Source: an uncultured Marvinbryantia sp.
GTDB lineage: Bacteria > Bacillota > Clostridia > Lachnospirales > Lachnospiraceae
Assembly (NCBI GenBank): GCA_934394985.1
Contig: CAKRRF010000010.1
Coordinates: forward strand, 7,506-71,505
Direction: 5' to 3'
Length of the DNA stretch: 64,000 bases
Positions 8,471 to 16,907 of the stretch are shown here, in pieces. The notes under the pieces were generated by a model that saw nothing but the letters and a program-made list of their open reading frames with translations, was not told the DNA's origin and did not search any database. How positions within the stretch are numbered: the stretch's first letter is position 1; the number at the start of each line of letters is the position of its first letter. The position numbers and the translations under genes are program-made.

Positions 8471-8513
8471 TAAAAAACACAATTTTGTTCTACGGCCAAA
8501 ACTGTGTTTTTTC
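8471..8513 (-). repeat. Terminator-like dispersed repeat, copy 2
   Basis: TAAAAAACACAATTTTGTTC..AAACTGTGTTTTTT forms a hairpin. It lies about 40 bp downstream of the stop of the secreted protein at 8552, for which it can act as terminator on the minus strand. Confidence 0.75.
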
Positions 8514-8551
8514 ATACTTTATTTACTCATTACTGATTCACCGGCGTTGCC

Positions 8552-9271
8552 TTACCTGACAATCAATCTATATACAGATTGTACTCTTGTTTTTTTATTC
8601 TGCACTACCAATGTTATCGTTCCATAATTTTTGCCTAGTTTTATTTTTTTTGATCTCATTATATTTTTGCCATTATAGCGAAGTGACACCAGTTTCCATC
8701 CATTTTTCATTTTAATGTCGATTTTGTGTGTTCCTTTTTTTACTCTTACATAACTTTCTTCCGGATGTACTCCATGCCGATATCTGTAATCATCAAATCC
8801 TTTCTTTGCAGAAGTTTTTCCCACTTTTAGTCTTGTAAAAGGATTTTCATACCGTCGAACTATAATATTAACCTTGTTAGAATATCTTCGTCCACCTTTC
8901 CAGTAACTTAATGTCACAGTTGCTTTTCCGGCATTTCTTGGCTGTAATATCAGCCCAACATATGTTTCTCCGTCTTCTCTGTACAAATATGCTTCCGGAT
9001 ATACTACTCTATAATTACTAGATGTCATCGTGACCTTCGTCCATTTGTCAGACTTGTGTCCTGTAACAATTGTATAATTCCAGTCTCCGCTATTTTTCAT
9101 ACTATACAGATTCCATGTGGCATTTTTTCCTGTAAACTTCAATGTCTGGCATATCTCCAGTTCATAATCATCCGCTGCCTTTGTTCCGTAAAAAGGGAAC
9201 AGGCAAAATACCATGATCAACATGCAAACCATTGCCATATTCTTCATGATTTTTCTCATATTATTTTTCAT
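8552..9271 (-). CDS. Secreted protein with Ig-like domain, unknown function
   Basis: The start is taken at the second ATG (MKNNMRKIMKNMAMVCM), which has an AAAGAGGGAG site upstream. An earlier ATG 27 bp upstream lacks one. The protein is about 239 residues with a signal peptide cleaved near GTKA-ADD. The mature part has a beta-rich Ig-like segment (NAGKATVTLSYWKGGRRYS) followed by a second domain opening NPFTRLKVGK and a basic C-terminus. Architecture and length resemble the secreted protein at 48265, and both are probably one family. No catalytic motif is seen. Confidence 0.75.
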   Translation of the reverse strand: MKNNMRKIMKNMAMVCMLIMVFCLFPFYGTKAADDYELEICQTLKFTGKNATWNLYSMKNSGDWNYTIVTGHKSDKWTKVTMTSSNYRVVYPEAYLYREDGETYVGLILQPRNAGKATVTLSYWKGGRRYSNKVNIIVRRYENPFTRLKVGKTSAKKGFDDYRYRHGVHPEESYVRVKKGTHKIDIKMKNGWKLVSLRYNGKNIMRSKKIKLGKNYGTITLVVQNKKTRVQSVYRLIVR

Positions 9272-9307
9272 CTCTATTTTTCTCCCTCTTTGCTTCATTT
9301 GAATAAT

Positions 9308-9826
9308 TTATTTTATATACCTGTTACGATTGCCTCTCGTATTCTTTTTACATTTATATTTTATCATATTATTTTCTTTGAAATATCTCATTCTGTATTT
9401 CTGCGCTGTTTTCTGAGAACATCTTTTATGATTCACAGAACAACGAGACTTACCATAATTATTATCCCATAATATATAACACTTTGTTTTTAACTTTCCA
9501 TTTGACATGGTATAGAAAAAATTTTCTATACTTCCAGCCCCAGACCAGAATCCACAAATTCCTTTTTGCTTTTTATTATATCGAATTGTTAATCCATAGA
9601 ACTGATTTGTAAAATAGCCAGCATATTTTACTTTATTATTTTTTATTGAATAAACATTGTACCTGTAACATGTTACATCCTGTGCTACAATCAATTCTGG
9701 TGTTCCTTTTTTGTCAATATTTAAAACTGTAAAATATGGATAACTTCTTTCATTTCTTGCAAGAAAATTTCTGTATAAGCTTTTCCATTTTACAGATGCA
9801 GCCTGCGAGGTCATGCTACTGAACAA
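9308..9826 (-). pseudogene. 5'-truncated copy of a secreted basic protein (paralogue of 37602..38210)
   Basis: From LFSSMTSQAAS onward this fragment is about 80 percent identical to the protein at 37602. The start and most of the signal peptide are lost, because similarity ends at about 9833 and upstream an in-frame TAA closes the frame. The C-terminus is intact and ends in KKNTRGNRNRYIK, the conserved family tail. A TTG at 9826 could initiate, but the product would lack a working signal peptide. Confidence 0.75.
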
Positions 9827-9833
9827 TAATACC

Positions 9834-9981
9834 TGTAAATGGTTGATGTATTAACTTGTGTATATGCATTTCCTGTAATAAGGTCTGGCGTCCAATTGGA
9901 CCATGATCCATAATTTGCTCTTGCTCCTACCGTTAAGTTTATACTTTGTGAATAAGTCTTTCCATTAACGCGCATTCGCAT
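9834..9981 (-). pseudogene. Fragment of another secreted protein (W-S-x-W module)
   Basis: Between two truncated genes an open frame of about 49 codons reads MRMRVNGKTYSQSINLTVGA and then NYGSWSNWTPD..TSTIYRY. The pattern W-S-x-W-(T/S) followed about 20 residues later by TR/ST-x-Y-R-Y occurs in clostridial cell-surface repeat proteins. It has no start region or ribosome site and is joined directly to the truncated gene at 9833. It is best read as a leftover from recombination. Confidence 0.5.
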
Positions 9982-10014
9982 CTTTTTGTTTATTCACCGA
10001 TGGTTTTGCCGCAA

Positions 10015-10413
10015 TCATTCCGCAGTTTTACTTTTCAAATATTTTACACGAGTATAATGTTCTATTTCCCCTAGTCCTGGCTGCCTGTAATTTTCAGAAT
10101 CAAGATAATATGTACCAAATTCCCCTCTGACTGGAGTTACATACTTATATAAACTCCTTATCTTTGTGCCATCATATCCATAAACATTAATCTTGTTTCT
10201 TGCGTTTGAAATAAATAATTCCTTTATTCCATCCTGATTAATGTCTTGTAATGCAAAACATTCTATCTGCATTCCCTCATATGAACCAGATCTCAACATC
10301 TTTTCATACGCCTGCAATGCATTTGTTGATTTACCTGCCGCAAAGACTGTCGTATCCGCCATAAGTAACATACATGCAAAAATAAACAAACATATTTTCT
10401 TTAGCATTTTCAT
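10015..10413 (-). CDS. Small secreted protein with EF-hand-like loop, probably 3'-truncated
   Basis: The start is ATG 10413 (MKMLKKICLFIFACMLL), 6 bp behind AGGAGG. The protein is 132 residues with a signal peptide ending near VFA-AGK. The mature N-terminus (STNALQAYEKMLRSG) resembles the KAMKAYxxFL opening of the secreted family at 11633 and 16908. The loop DINQDGIKELFI is an EF-hand/FG-GAP-like Ca2+ site. It ends early (KYLKSKTAE) and lacks the NTxxNR tail of its relatives, right at the junction with the fragment at 9981, so the 3' end has probably been lost. Confidence 0.65.
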   Translation of the reverse strand: MKMLKKICLFIFACMLLMADTTVFAAGKSTNALQAYEKMLRSGSYEGMQIECFALQDINQDGIKELFISNARNKINVYGYDGTKIRSLYKYVTPVRGEFGTYYLDSENYRQPGLGEIEHYTRVKYLKSKTAE

Positions 10414-10479
10414 ATTCATCCTCCTAACAACAGGCGAGCCATCCGATGTTATCGGACAGCCTGCTCATTACTCCGTCTG

Positions 10480-11598
10480 TTAAGAACTTATTTTTATTGA
10501 ATCTGCTACTCCGTTCTGGATCTCTATGATAAATCCAAGACCACTGTCTTTCGTTTCTTGTATAATCTGGAAAAATCCATCCTGCGTATATTCGACTGGT
10601 GCTCCGGTTCCGCCACATGTAAAATACTGTGTATTCTCATCGCATACAATGATTCTCTTACCATTCTTCAAATATCCTTCTTCTGAAGAATCGTATTGAC
10701 TTTCGTTGTAATACTGGTTCAAGCTCCCATGAATAATAATTTCTCCATCCTGAATCTCATATTCACATAATGTTCCGAGAAAACTTTCTCCGGCTATCTG
10801 AGGATAGCCCCGCATTTCTGATTTCATACTTGCAAAATAGACACCGTCTGTGAGATTTCCAAAATCTGTTTCATCCAATATATAATCCATGAGATCGCAT
10901 AAATATTCCGCATCTCCCATTTCACCTGTGATTGGATCCCTTGTTGCCATATAGACTTCCCCAGATGCTTTGTCTACATAATAATAGGAATAAGCTCCCG
11001 TGTACGACCGCAATGCAAATATATAGATATCTTCATTTTCTTCACTTAACATCAGCCAGCCTGAATTTCTATATAATGACGCCATATCTATCTCATTCTC
11101 ATCAAGGTACAAATATAAGGCATCATACACCTGATCTGCCGTCAGTTCTCCTTCTTTTGTCTCTCTTTTTTGTTCCACTGCTGTAATATCATATCCTGGC
11201 TGATCCAATACGTATCCTTCTGAATTATTTTTCTTCTCTGCTGCCAGTAAGAATTTTCCATTCTGTTTTTCATAATCATTCAGTGAATTTTCATCAAACT
11301 CATCCGGAGAAATAATTCCCACATACCAGTCCTTTGTCTGAAAATATTCATTTAATTCGGCTGATCGAAAGCATCTTCCATGTCTTGCATAAATTTCATT
11401 TCTGGCATAATTTAGCTTCTGCAAAGAAAATCCTGCAATATCTACATCTGTTAAATAAACAGAATCACTTTGTGGCAACAAATATTCATTTGCCTTCACA
11501 TTCAGAGACATGAAAGTCAGCAGCAGACCAAAACATAAGCTTAATAACAGCATTTTTTCTTTATTATGCCTTTCGGCATACATCTTTTTTGTAGTCAT
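10480..11598 (-). CDS. Secreted YARHG-domain protein with RSYTGAY domain
   Basis: 372 residues behind GCGAGGAAAGGAT, with a signal peptide (LLLSLCFGLLLTFMSLNVKA). About residues 45-125 form a YARHG domain (LNYARNEIYARHGRCFRS..YFQTKDWY..LNDYEKQNGKFLL), a presumed extracellular domain of Firmicutes. Next comes a domain of about 100 residues (LTADQVYDALYLYLDEN..FALRSYTGAYSYYYVD..DPITGEMGD) that recurs at the C-terminus of the secreted protein at 48992. The last part is beta-rich and unassigned. It sits in a row of secreted protein genes and is probably co-transcribed with the gene at 11633. Confidence 0.85.
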   Translation of the reverse strand: MTTKKMYAERHNKEKMLLLSLCFGLLLTFMSLNVKANEYLLPQSDSVYLTDVDIAGFSLQKLNYARNEIYARHGRCFRSAELNEYFQTKDWYVGIISPDEFDENSLNDYEKQNGKFLLAAEKKNNSEGYVLDQPGYDITAVEQKRETKEGELTADQVYDALYLYLDENEIDMASLYRNSGWLMLSEENEDIYIFALRSYTGAYSYYYVDKASGEVYMATRDPITGEMGDAEYLCDLMDYILDETDFGNLTDGVYFASMKSEMRGYPQIAGESFLGTLCEYEIQDGEIIIHGSLNQYYNESQYDSSEEGYLKNGKRIIVCDENTQYFTCGGTGAPVEYTQDGFFQIIQETKDSGLGFIIEIQNGVADSIKISS

Positions 11599-11632
11599 AT
11601 CCTTTCCTCGCTTTTATACTCTTTCCGAACAA

Positions 11633-12286
11633 TCACTTCAAATATCTTCTTCTATTTGACGATGTGTTTTTATAAAATTTATATTTAGTAAATCTTGTTT
11701 TTCCGACAACTTTTTTTAAGGCTCTGTCAAAGTAAGCTTTTGAAACAGATTTATTATTCCAAGTATATCCGGTAGTTGCCCATTTTCGTGTTCCATAATT
11801 ATATCGAACTGACTTTCCGCCAAGCGTCCGTTTTGATATTCTTTCATAACTATACGATCCTAATCCTGTCCATGAATAATTATCCAGATATACATTCTTT
11901 TTCTTATAATATCCTAATGTTGAACGTAGATCGAGACCTAACTCAGAAACACGTACCACTCTTCCATTTCGATATGTATACATCACTCCATACCCTGCCA
12001 TATGGTATGAATCTGGTGTATACAAAACCAATTCCGGCACGTCATTATTATCAATATATGCCACTGCAAAATAGCAGTTTTTCGCCCGACCAGTTCTCAT
12101 ATTCGGTCGATCTGTCCATTTCAGATACCTGTTTTTTGACAGAAAACTCGCATATGCTTTCATTGCTTTTGTTTTCTGTGATGCTGCCTGTGTAGTCGTA
12201 CTGGTGAACATTAATACAAATACCAACATTAACAAACCTGCCATAATTCTTCCATTAACTTTTACAGATATTTTTCTCTCTCTCAT
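11633..12286 (-). CDS. Secreted basic protein of the NTxxNR-tail family
   Basis: 217 residues behind AAGGAGGAGAAGAGA, with a signal peptide (MAGLLMLVFVLMFTSTTTQA-AS). The mature protein starts SQKTKAMKAYASFLSKN and contains a loop AYIDNNDVPELVLYT similar to the Ca-binding-like loops of its paralogues. It ends FYKNTSSNRRRYLK. Paralogues lie at 9308 (broken), 10015 (short), 16908 and 37602. The function is unknown. The conserved signal peptide region, loop and basic tail define a local family of exported proteins. Confidence 0.78.
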   Translation of the reverse strand: MRERKISVKVNGRIMAGLLMLVFVLMFTSTTTQAASQKTKAMKAYASFLSKNRYLKWTDRPNMRTGRAKNCYFAVAYIDNNDVPELVLYTPDSYHMAGYGVMYTYRNGRVVRVSELGLDLRSTLGYYKKKNVYLDNYSWTGLGSYSYERISKRTLGGKSVRYNYGTRKWATTGYTWNNKSVSKAYFDRALKKVVGKTRFTKYKFYKNTSSNRRRYLK

Positions 12287-12357
12287 TCTCTTCTCCTCCT
12301 TCTGGTATATAATTTTTCTCCATATGAATCATCATAGTACACAAAGTTTCTCCCACA

Positions 12358-13551
12358 TTAATCTGCCATAAACAACCCATTGAAAATCTGAAATAACTCT
12401 CCATAGTCTATATCTTCTGTGCAAAACCATCCTCCTTCTGTTTCTGCATCATCTGGGATGTCATCTGCATATTCTATGTAGACCCATTCCTCTCCATCTG
12501 TATATGGAATGTGAACATTGCCTGGGGTCATCAAATATCCCTCGTCTCCATTAATCTCATCCGCAACCCAAATATCTTCCTCCAATCCGTAGGTGTCTGA
12601 CAATACATCAATCAATTCATATACATCTTCCTCGATTTCTTCCAATTCTTCATACTCGTTCAATTTCCATTTTGCATACCGGTTCTGAGTTTGAATCACT
12701 CTGCATCGCACCTGACCATATAATATACCATCATCCACGTACAGATTTTTCACAAAGGAATCAATTTCTCCTATATTTTTCAGTTCTCCGTCTTCATATT
12801 GTAGAAATGTGCTTACAGGATCGTCGCTCGGTCCATTATCATATACAATCAGATCTATATGCTCCCCGTCTAAACTAACACCGTACAACGTGCCATATAT
12901 AATATATCCTGTTCCAGTTGCTGCTTCTTCTCCGTCTATTTCTATCCAATATTCACGTCCGTATGCCATTCCATTATTTTCATATTCTTCATCCACAATA
13001 ATGGAAATCTCTTCATCAACTCCGTCTGCATCCAGATCCATGGAAATATTTGATCCCAATTCTACAATATCTCCATTTAGCATATCTTCTATATCTTCGT
13101 CAGATATCGTTTCCGGTTCATCTTCCCACTCATCTGTCAACATCCCAGCAGATCCCTGATCCAACTGGTATCCACCCGGTTCCAGTTTTTCTTCTCTACT
13201 CAAAAGAAACTTTACATTTTCTTTTTCATATTGATTCAACATATTCGAATCAAATTCCTCTGGTGAATACACAGGCATATACCAGTCCTGAGATTCAAAA
13301 TAATCCATCAGTTCTTCTGAATTAAATTCACGCCCGTATTTTGCAAAAATCTCGTTTCTGGCATAATTCAGTTCCTGTGCATCCATACCTTCTATATCTT
13401 GATCTGTCAGATAATACTCAGAACTTTCCGGCAAAATATAGTAATCTGCTGCAAATACCTGCCTCTGTTCCGTTTTCACTTCTACACTACTGATGCATCC
13501 TGCTGTCAACGCAGTGGAAATCATGAATCTTATCATTCTTTTTTGGTTCAT
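12358..13551 (-). CDS. YARHG-domain lipoprotein
   Basis: 397 residues. The signal peptide ends in a lipobox, LTAGC, so the protein is probably anchored to the outer face of the membrane. About residues 45-125 are a YARHG-type domain (LNYARNEIFAKYGREFNS..YFESQDWYMPVYSPEEFDSNMLNQYEKEN). The middle contains an acidic Ca-binding-like segment (NISMDLDADGVDEEISIIVDEEY), as in FG-GAP/VCBS repeats. The C-terminus (VHIPYTDGEEWVYIEYADD) is unassigned. Its closest neighbour in sequence is the protein at 15840. The function is unknown. Confidence 0.83.
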   Translation of the reverse strand: MNQKRMIRFMISTALTAGCISSVEVKTEQRQVFAADYYILPESSEYYLTDQDIEGMDAQELNYARNEIFAKYGREFNSEELMDYFESQDWYMPVYSPEEFDSNMLNQYEKENVKFLLSREEKLEPGGYQLDQGSAGMLTDEWEDEPETISDEDIEDMLNGDIVELGSNISMDLDADGVDEEISIIVDEEYENNGMAYGREYWIEIDGEEAATGTGYIIYGTLYGVSLDGEHIDLIVYDNGPSDDPVSTFLQYEDGELKNIGEIDSFVKNLYVDDGILYGQVRCRVIQTQNRYAKWKLNEYEELEEIEEDVYELIDVLSDTYGLEEDIWVADEINGDEGYLMTPGNVHIPYTDGEEWVYIEYADDIPDDAETEGGWFCTEDIDYGELFQIFNGLFMAD

Positions 13552-13577
13552 CTCACTTCTCCCCTCTTCTGAATCAC

Positions 13578-13982
13578 CTATTTAACTTCTTGAAATATAT
13601 TTAAAAACCTCTTTTGGCGCAATACCTTTTTTTCCAATTCTGAAAGTTCATCTGGTATATCAAAATTAGCTACCCACATATCTTCGATGGTATTATGATC
13701 CTCATTCCAGTAAAATGTAATACAGTTATCATATATTTCATATTCCTTTGAATCTGGATGTCCTTCTACCTTCTCTGGTCTGTCAATTTCTGAATCAAAC
13801 GTATATACAGAAACGTTTTCCTTCTTTTTTACCGGTTCACCATATACATCTTCAATTTCTTTCTTCATAGACTTCATGCTGATTCCTTTTTCTGTTACCA
13901 AATCTGCGGATGCATATTCGTATGAATTTTTTTCCAAATATGTAGATATCACAGTTACATAACAGTCCTTTGTTCTTTTCAT
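13578..13982 (-). CDS. Orphan C-terminal part of a secreted or sensor protein
   Basis: 134 residues if started at ATG 13982, with no signal peptide and no convincing ribosome site. The same frame is open upstream to about 14070 (FVELGKDRTKTNNGKHITIE), overlapping the end of the SH3b gene at 14047. The segment MKKEIEDVYGEPVKKKENV resembles the ectodomain block DEIKEVFGEPIRED of the kinase at 20326. It most likely belonged to the upstream SH3b protein before a frameshift. Confidence 0.5.
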   Translation of the reverse strand: MKRTKDCYVTVISTYLEKNSYEYASADLVTEKGISMKSMKKEIEDVYGEPVKKKENVSVYTFDSEIDRPEKVEGHPDSKEYEIYDNCITFYWNEDHNTIEDMWVANFDIPDELSELEKKVLRQKRFLNIFQEVK

Positions 13983-14046
13983 TCGATCTGAATAATTTGT
14001 AAGTTCAATTGTTATATGTTTTCCATTATTTGTCTTGGTTCTGTCT

Positions 14047-14370
14047 TTACCAAGTTCTACGAAACGAGTTTGTTAAATCTACCCAACCTGTCACCCCATT
14101 AACAGTCGTGTACCCCCAGTTTCCTATTGTATATCTAACATAACAATCTACCGTATATAAAATTCTACAAAGAACTTCTGCATCCTGTGACGGTGCACTT
14201 CTTACTTTTATTTCAAGTTCTTCATTGACATTCCAAAAATACCATTCACCTTTTTCTTCCCCAATTTCCTCCCAGTTGTCATTATTTTCCCAATCATTCG
14301 CACTGACAGTATTTGACATTCCAAATAAGCATATCAACATTACGCCCAAAGCACATAATTTCCATTTCAT
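14047..14370 (-). CDS. Secreted SH3b-domain protein, probably cut short by a frameshift
   Basis: 107 residues with a signal peptide (MKWKLCALGVMLICLFGMSNTVSA). The mature part is acidic and then has a bacterial SH3 domain (KVRSAPSQDAEVLCRIL..GNWGYTTVNGVTGWVDLTN) like the two SH3b domains of the kinase at 25307. The frame ends NSFRRTW. Shifting by one base after DLTN gives RFVELGKDRTKTNNG and continues into the next gene. SH3b domains bind wall peptides or other ligands outside the cell. A copy of the terminator-like repeat lies 53 bp upstream. Confidence 0.7.
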   Translation of the reverse strand: MKWKLCALGVMLICLFGMSNTVSANDWENNDNWEEIGEEKGEWYFWNVNEELEIKVRSAPSQDAEVLCRILYTVDCYVRYTIGNWGYTTVNGVTGWVDLTNSFRRTW

Positions 14371-14422
14371 TTTTTCCTGCTTTCCTCGTGTTGATCTGTC
14401 TTTCTATTCTTTTAATTTAGCA

Positions 14423-14466
14423 TAAAAAAAACGCAATTTTGTTCTATGACATAAACTGCGTTTTTT
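14423..14466 (-). repeat. Terminator-like dispersed repeat, copy 3
   Basis: TAAAAAAAACGCAATTTTG..ATAAACTGCGTTTTTT, nearly identical to the copy at 37537. On the minus strand the T run is followed by TATGCTAAAT, an extended -10-like sequence, 53 bp before the SH3b gene start. Confidence 0.8.
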
Positions 14467-14502
14467 CTTACATTATTTGTTCATTGCTAATTCCACCACA
14501 TC

Positions 14503-15650
14503 AAAAAAACGGAGATCTCCATCCCCGTTTTTCCTGCTGTTATTCTTTCGTCTGTGTTGTTTTCACTTCATTTACCTTTTAACTTTGTTCTGAGTTATTT
14601 CTCTGCTTCTAATCTGGCAAGTTTTTTCCGCAATTCCACCAGTTCTGCTTCCGCAGCATTTGCACGTTCTTCTGCTGCATCCGCACGTTCTTTTTCTCTC
14701 GCAGTATTCCTTCGTTCAGCCTGTATGTCCATCTTTTCTGCATGTTCAAATAAGATTCCCATACCACGCCCTCCTATCTCGCCCATCAGCTCCCGGGCTT
14801 CTTCATTTGGAACATTCATCTGCTTTAATAATGCCCACAGTACCTTTTCTATTATCGCTTTTATCTCTTCCGGTGCTTTTTCATATATTTTATTCACAAA
14901 TTCTTTTGCTTCTTCTGTGAATTTCTCCCAGTCACCCGGATTTTGTATCTTATTAATCAGCATCACGAGAGCCATTTCATCTCCCTTTTCGCTGAGTTCC
15001 TCATTCGTATATTGATGCACACTTACTACATGGTATCTGAAATCCGGTATGTACTCACTCATTTCTTCTGCAAACTCAATCCGATCCTTCAGATGTAAAT
15101 CTGCCGTCCATTTATCTTCTCCTTCATAATATACAAACGGAATGATCAATGGATAACGAAATGATTTTCTCCGATTTGCATCCTTCTTAATCGCATTCTG
15201 CTTCGTTTTGTAATCATGCCATATGACACTCATATAGCGCAGCAACTGCATGGCTACATCATAATCCACTGCGCTTTTATGCTCTATCAGAGAGATTACA
15301 TAAATCTCACGATCTGGTGTACCGTCTGCCCTATGCAAATACACTTTCTTGATGGTATCCGATTCAAATTCAATTCCGAGAAATGCCTGATATCGTTTTG
15401 ACACATCTTCAATATCTTCTGGTTTCACCCCGGAAAGCATCTGAATTCCAGTATAATTACTCAGGAACTGGCTGGTCAGGCGATTGCTTTTGAAGATCTC
15501 ATGACCATTCACATCCCGCACATGAGATGTTGCATCGTAGTCCGTGTGCTTTTCTCTTTTGTTCTGTGACTGTGGTTCTTTCTTCATCATACCTCCGTAT
15601 TCGAAAACAAGTCACAGACAAAAGATGTCTACAAAGTTACTGTAGCATAA
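14503..15650 (-). repeat. Rpn repeat, complete copy C
   Basis: The second full copy, including the leader up to CTGTAGCATAA. The terminator end is more diverged (AAAAACGG/CCGTTTTT stem at 14505 and 14525) than that of copies A and B. Its right edge abuts a truncated secreted-protein gene. Confidence 0.85.
14595..15590 (-). CDS. Rpn family recombination-promoting nuclease / putative transposase
   Basis: 331 residues behind the same GGAGGT-ATG-ATG start as its twin at 6668. The proteins are almost identical, with the E-x-K site in SLIEHKS and the VYYEGEDKW and GMGILFEHAEK blocks all conserved. The one length difference is a missing 7-residue unit (AEERANA) in the C-terminal coiled coil, equal to one 21-bp DNA unit. 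It is presumed to be an active DNA endonuclease of the Rpn family. Its insertion next to the fragment at 15674 fits mobility or recombination of the unit. Confidence 0.88.
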   Translation of the reverse strand: MMKKEPQSQNKREKHTDYDATSHVRDVNGHEIFKSNRLTSQFLSNYTGIQMLSGVKPEDIEDVSKRYQAFLGIEFESDTIKKVYLHRADGTPDREIYVISLIEHKSAVDYDVAMQLLRYMSVIWHDYKTKQNAIKKDANRRKSFRYPLIIPFVYYEGEDKWTADLHLKDRIEFAEEMSEYIPDFRYHVVSVHQYTNEELSEKGDEMALVMLINKIQNPGDWEKFTEEAKEFVNKIYEKAPEEIKAIIEKVLWALLKQMNVPNEEARELMGEIGGRGMGILFEHAEKMDIQAERRNTAREKERADAAEERANAAEAELVELRKKLARLEAEK

Positions 15651-15673
15651 ACACTCCATCTCTACAAGATATA

Positions 15674-15811
15674 TTACAAATAATTCAACAAATATTCACT
15701 TCCATACGCTTTCACTTGCAAAACTGTTAATACGAAAAATAATCCCAAACATAAGCTTATAAAAGCTGTTTCTCTTTCTTGTTTTTTTCTCTACTTATTC
15801 TTTCCGTGCAT
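15674..15811 (-). pseudogene. Start of a secreted YARHG-type gene, cut by the Rpn repeat
   Basis: Behind GGAGGTAC an ATG at 15811 gives MHGKNK, an in-frame TAG, then a signal peptide (AFISLCLGLFFVLTVLQVKA) and YGSEYLLNYL before a stop. This matches the beginning of the protein at 10480 (LSLCFGLLLTF..NVKANEYLL). The rest of the gene is missing, and 24 bp further on the Rpn repeat begins. It is a dead N-terminal stub with both a nonsense codon and a truncation. Confidence 0.65.
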
Positions 15812-15839
15812 GTACCTCCTGTTCTTATGTCTAAACTAT

Positions 15840-16895
15840 TTACGCCTCTCCCTGTTCTGCAAGATACAGGACATACAATACTTCATCCAAATCCATATCT
15901 ACCTGTTCTCTTTCAAAGACGATATCTGTATCTCGGCATTCTTCACTTATTTCCGACCAGATATCCCCATATTCGTCCTCTGTAATTTCATTGCCATCTC
16001 TATCATAATAAGTTCCTTCATCGCCTTCTGCCATACCTTCACAAAGAATCGTCTGATTCCAATCCTCATCATAAAGTCCAAGCCAGCTATGAAAATAATA
16101 ATCCCCTTCGCTATTTCCTTCCATAATGACAAGACCTGTCTCATCAGTTTCCAGATCGTCGTATTGTCCAAGTTCGATACCCCAATCACTAAATACACAT
16201 TCTACTTCTCCATCTTCAATATCAAGAATCGCCGCCTGCGCATTTGCAGATGCGCCTGGTCCTCTCAACCAGATCTCAACTCTGTCGTCTTGATCAAAAT
16301 CAGCGATTGTTATTTTCTGAACCAGTATTTCATCCTCTGTATATTCATCCTGTATATTTTTAATGATATTATTTAGTCCCTGTTCCTGAACATATTGATA
16401 ATACAACTTCATATCTTCGTGAAACGATTCCTCCGCAAAATACTCGCGATAAAGTTCCCATTCATCTGTCTCATCAATCTCGTCTTCCCATCCATCATCT
16501 TCCTCAAAGCTATATCCCGGCTGATCCAACTGGTATCCCCATGGCATTAATTTCTTTTCTTCCTTCAGCAAGAATGTCACATTTTCTTTTTCATATTCAT
16601 TCAATACACTTGAATCAAATTCTTCTGGTGAGTAAATTGGAACATACCAGTCCTGAGACTCAAAATAATCCATCAGTTCTTCTGAATTAAATTCACGCCC
16701 ATATCTGGCAAAAATCTCATTTCTGGCATAATTCAATTCCTGCGCATCCATACCAACAATATCATCTTCGTCCAGATAATAATATTCACTTCCTGGAAGT
16801 ATATAATCATCATAGGCAGCCACATTTGCCTCGGCAATCATTCCAGATAATAACATTATCGCACTAAAAGTTGTGATCATCTTACTATTCATCAT
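15840..16895 (-). CDS. Secreted YARHG-domain protein, acidic
   Basis: The start is ATG 16895 (MMNSKMITTFSAIMLLSG), 6 bp after GTGAGG and 12 bp after the stop of the upstream gene, so the two are coupled. About 351 residues with a signal peptide ending near EANVAA. A YARHG-type domain follows (LNYARNEIFARYGREFNS..YFESQDWYVPIYSPEEFDS), then a very acidic linker and an FG-GAP-like Ca loop (ITIADFDQDDRVEIWLRG). It is closely related to the lipoprotein at 12358 but lacks its lipobox. It is presumed extracellular, with unknown function. Confidence 0.83.
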   Translation of the reverse strand: MMNSKMITTFSAIMLLSGMIAEANVAAYDDYILPGSEYYYLDEDDIVGMDAQELNYARNEIFARYGREFNSEELMDYFESQDWYVPIYSPEEFDSSVLNEYEKENVTFLLKEEKKLMPWGYQLDQPGYSFEEDDGWEDEIDETDEWELYREYFAEESFHEDMKLYYQYVQEQGLNNIIKNIQDEYTEDEILVQKITIADFDQDDRVEIWLRGPGASANAQAAILDIEDGEVECVFSDWGIELGQYDDLETDETGLVIMEGNSEGDYYFHSWLGLYDEDWNQTILCEGMAEGDEGTYYDRDGNEITEDEYGDIWSEISEECRDTDIVFEREQVDMDLDEVLYVLYLAEQGEA

Positions 16896-16907
16896 ACCAG
16901 TCCTCAC

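Noticed and set aside
13578..13982. Treating this as an independent cytoplasmic protein
   Set aside because: No ribosome site, frame open upstream, and similarity to a kinase ectodomain point to a fragment of an exported protein.
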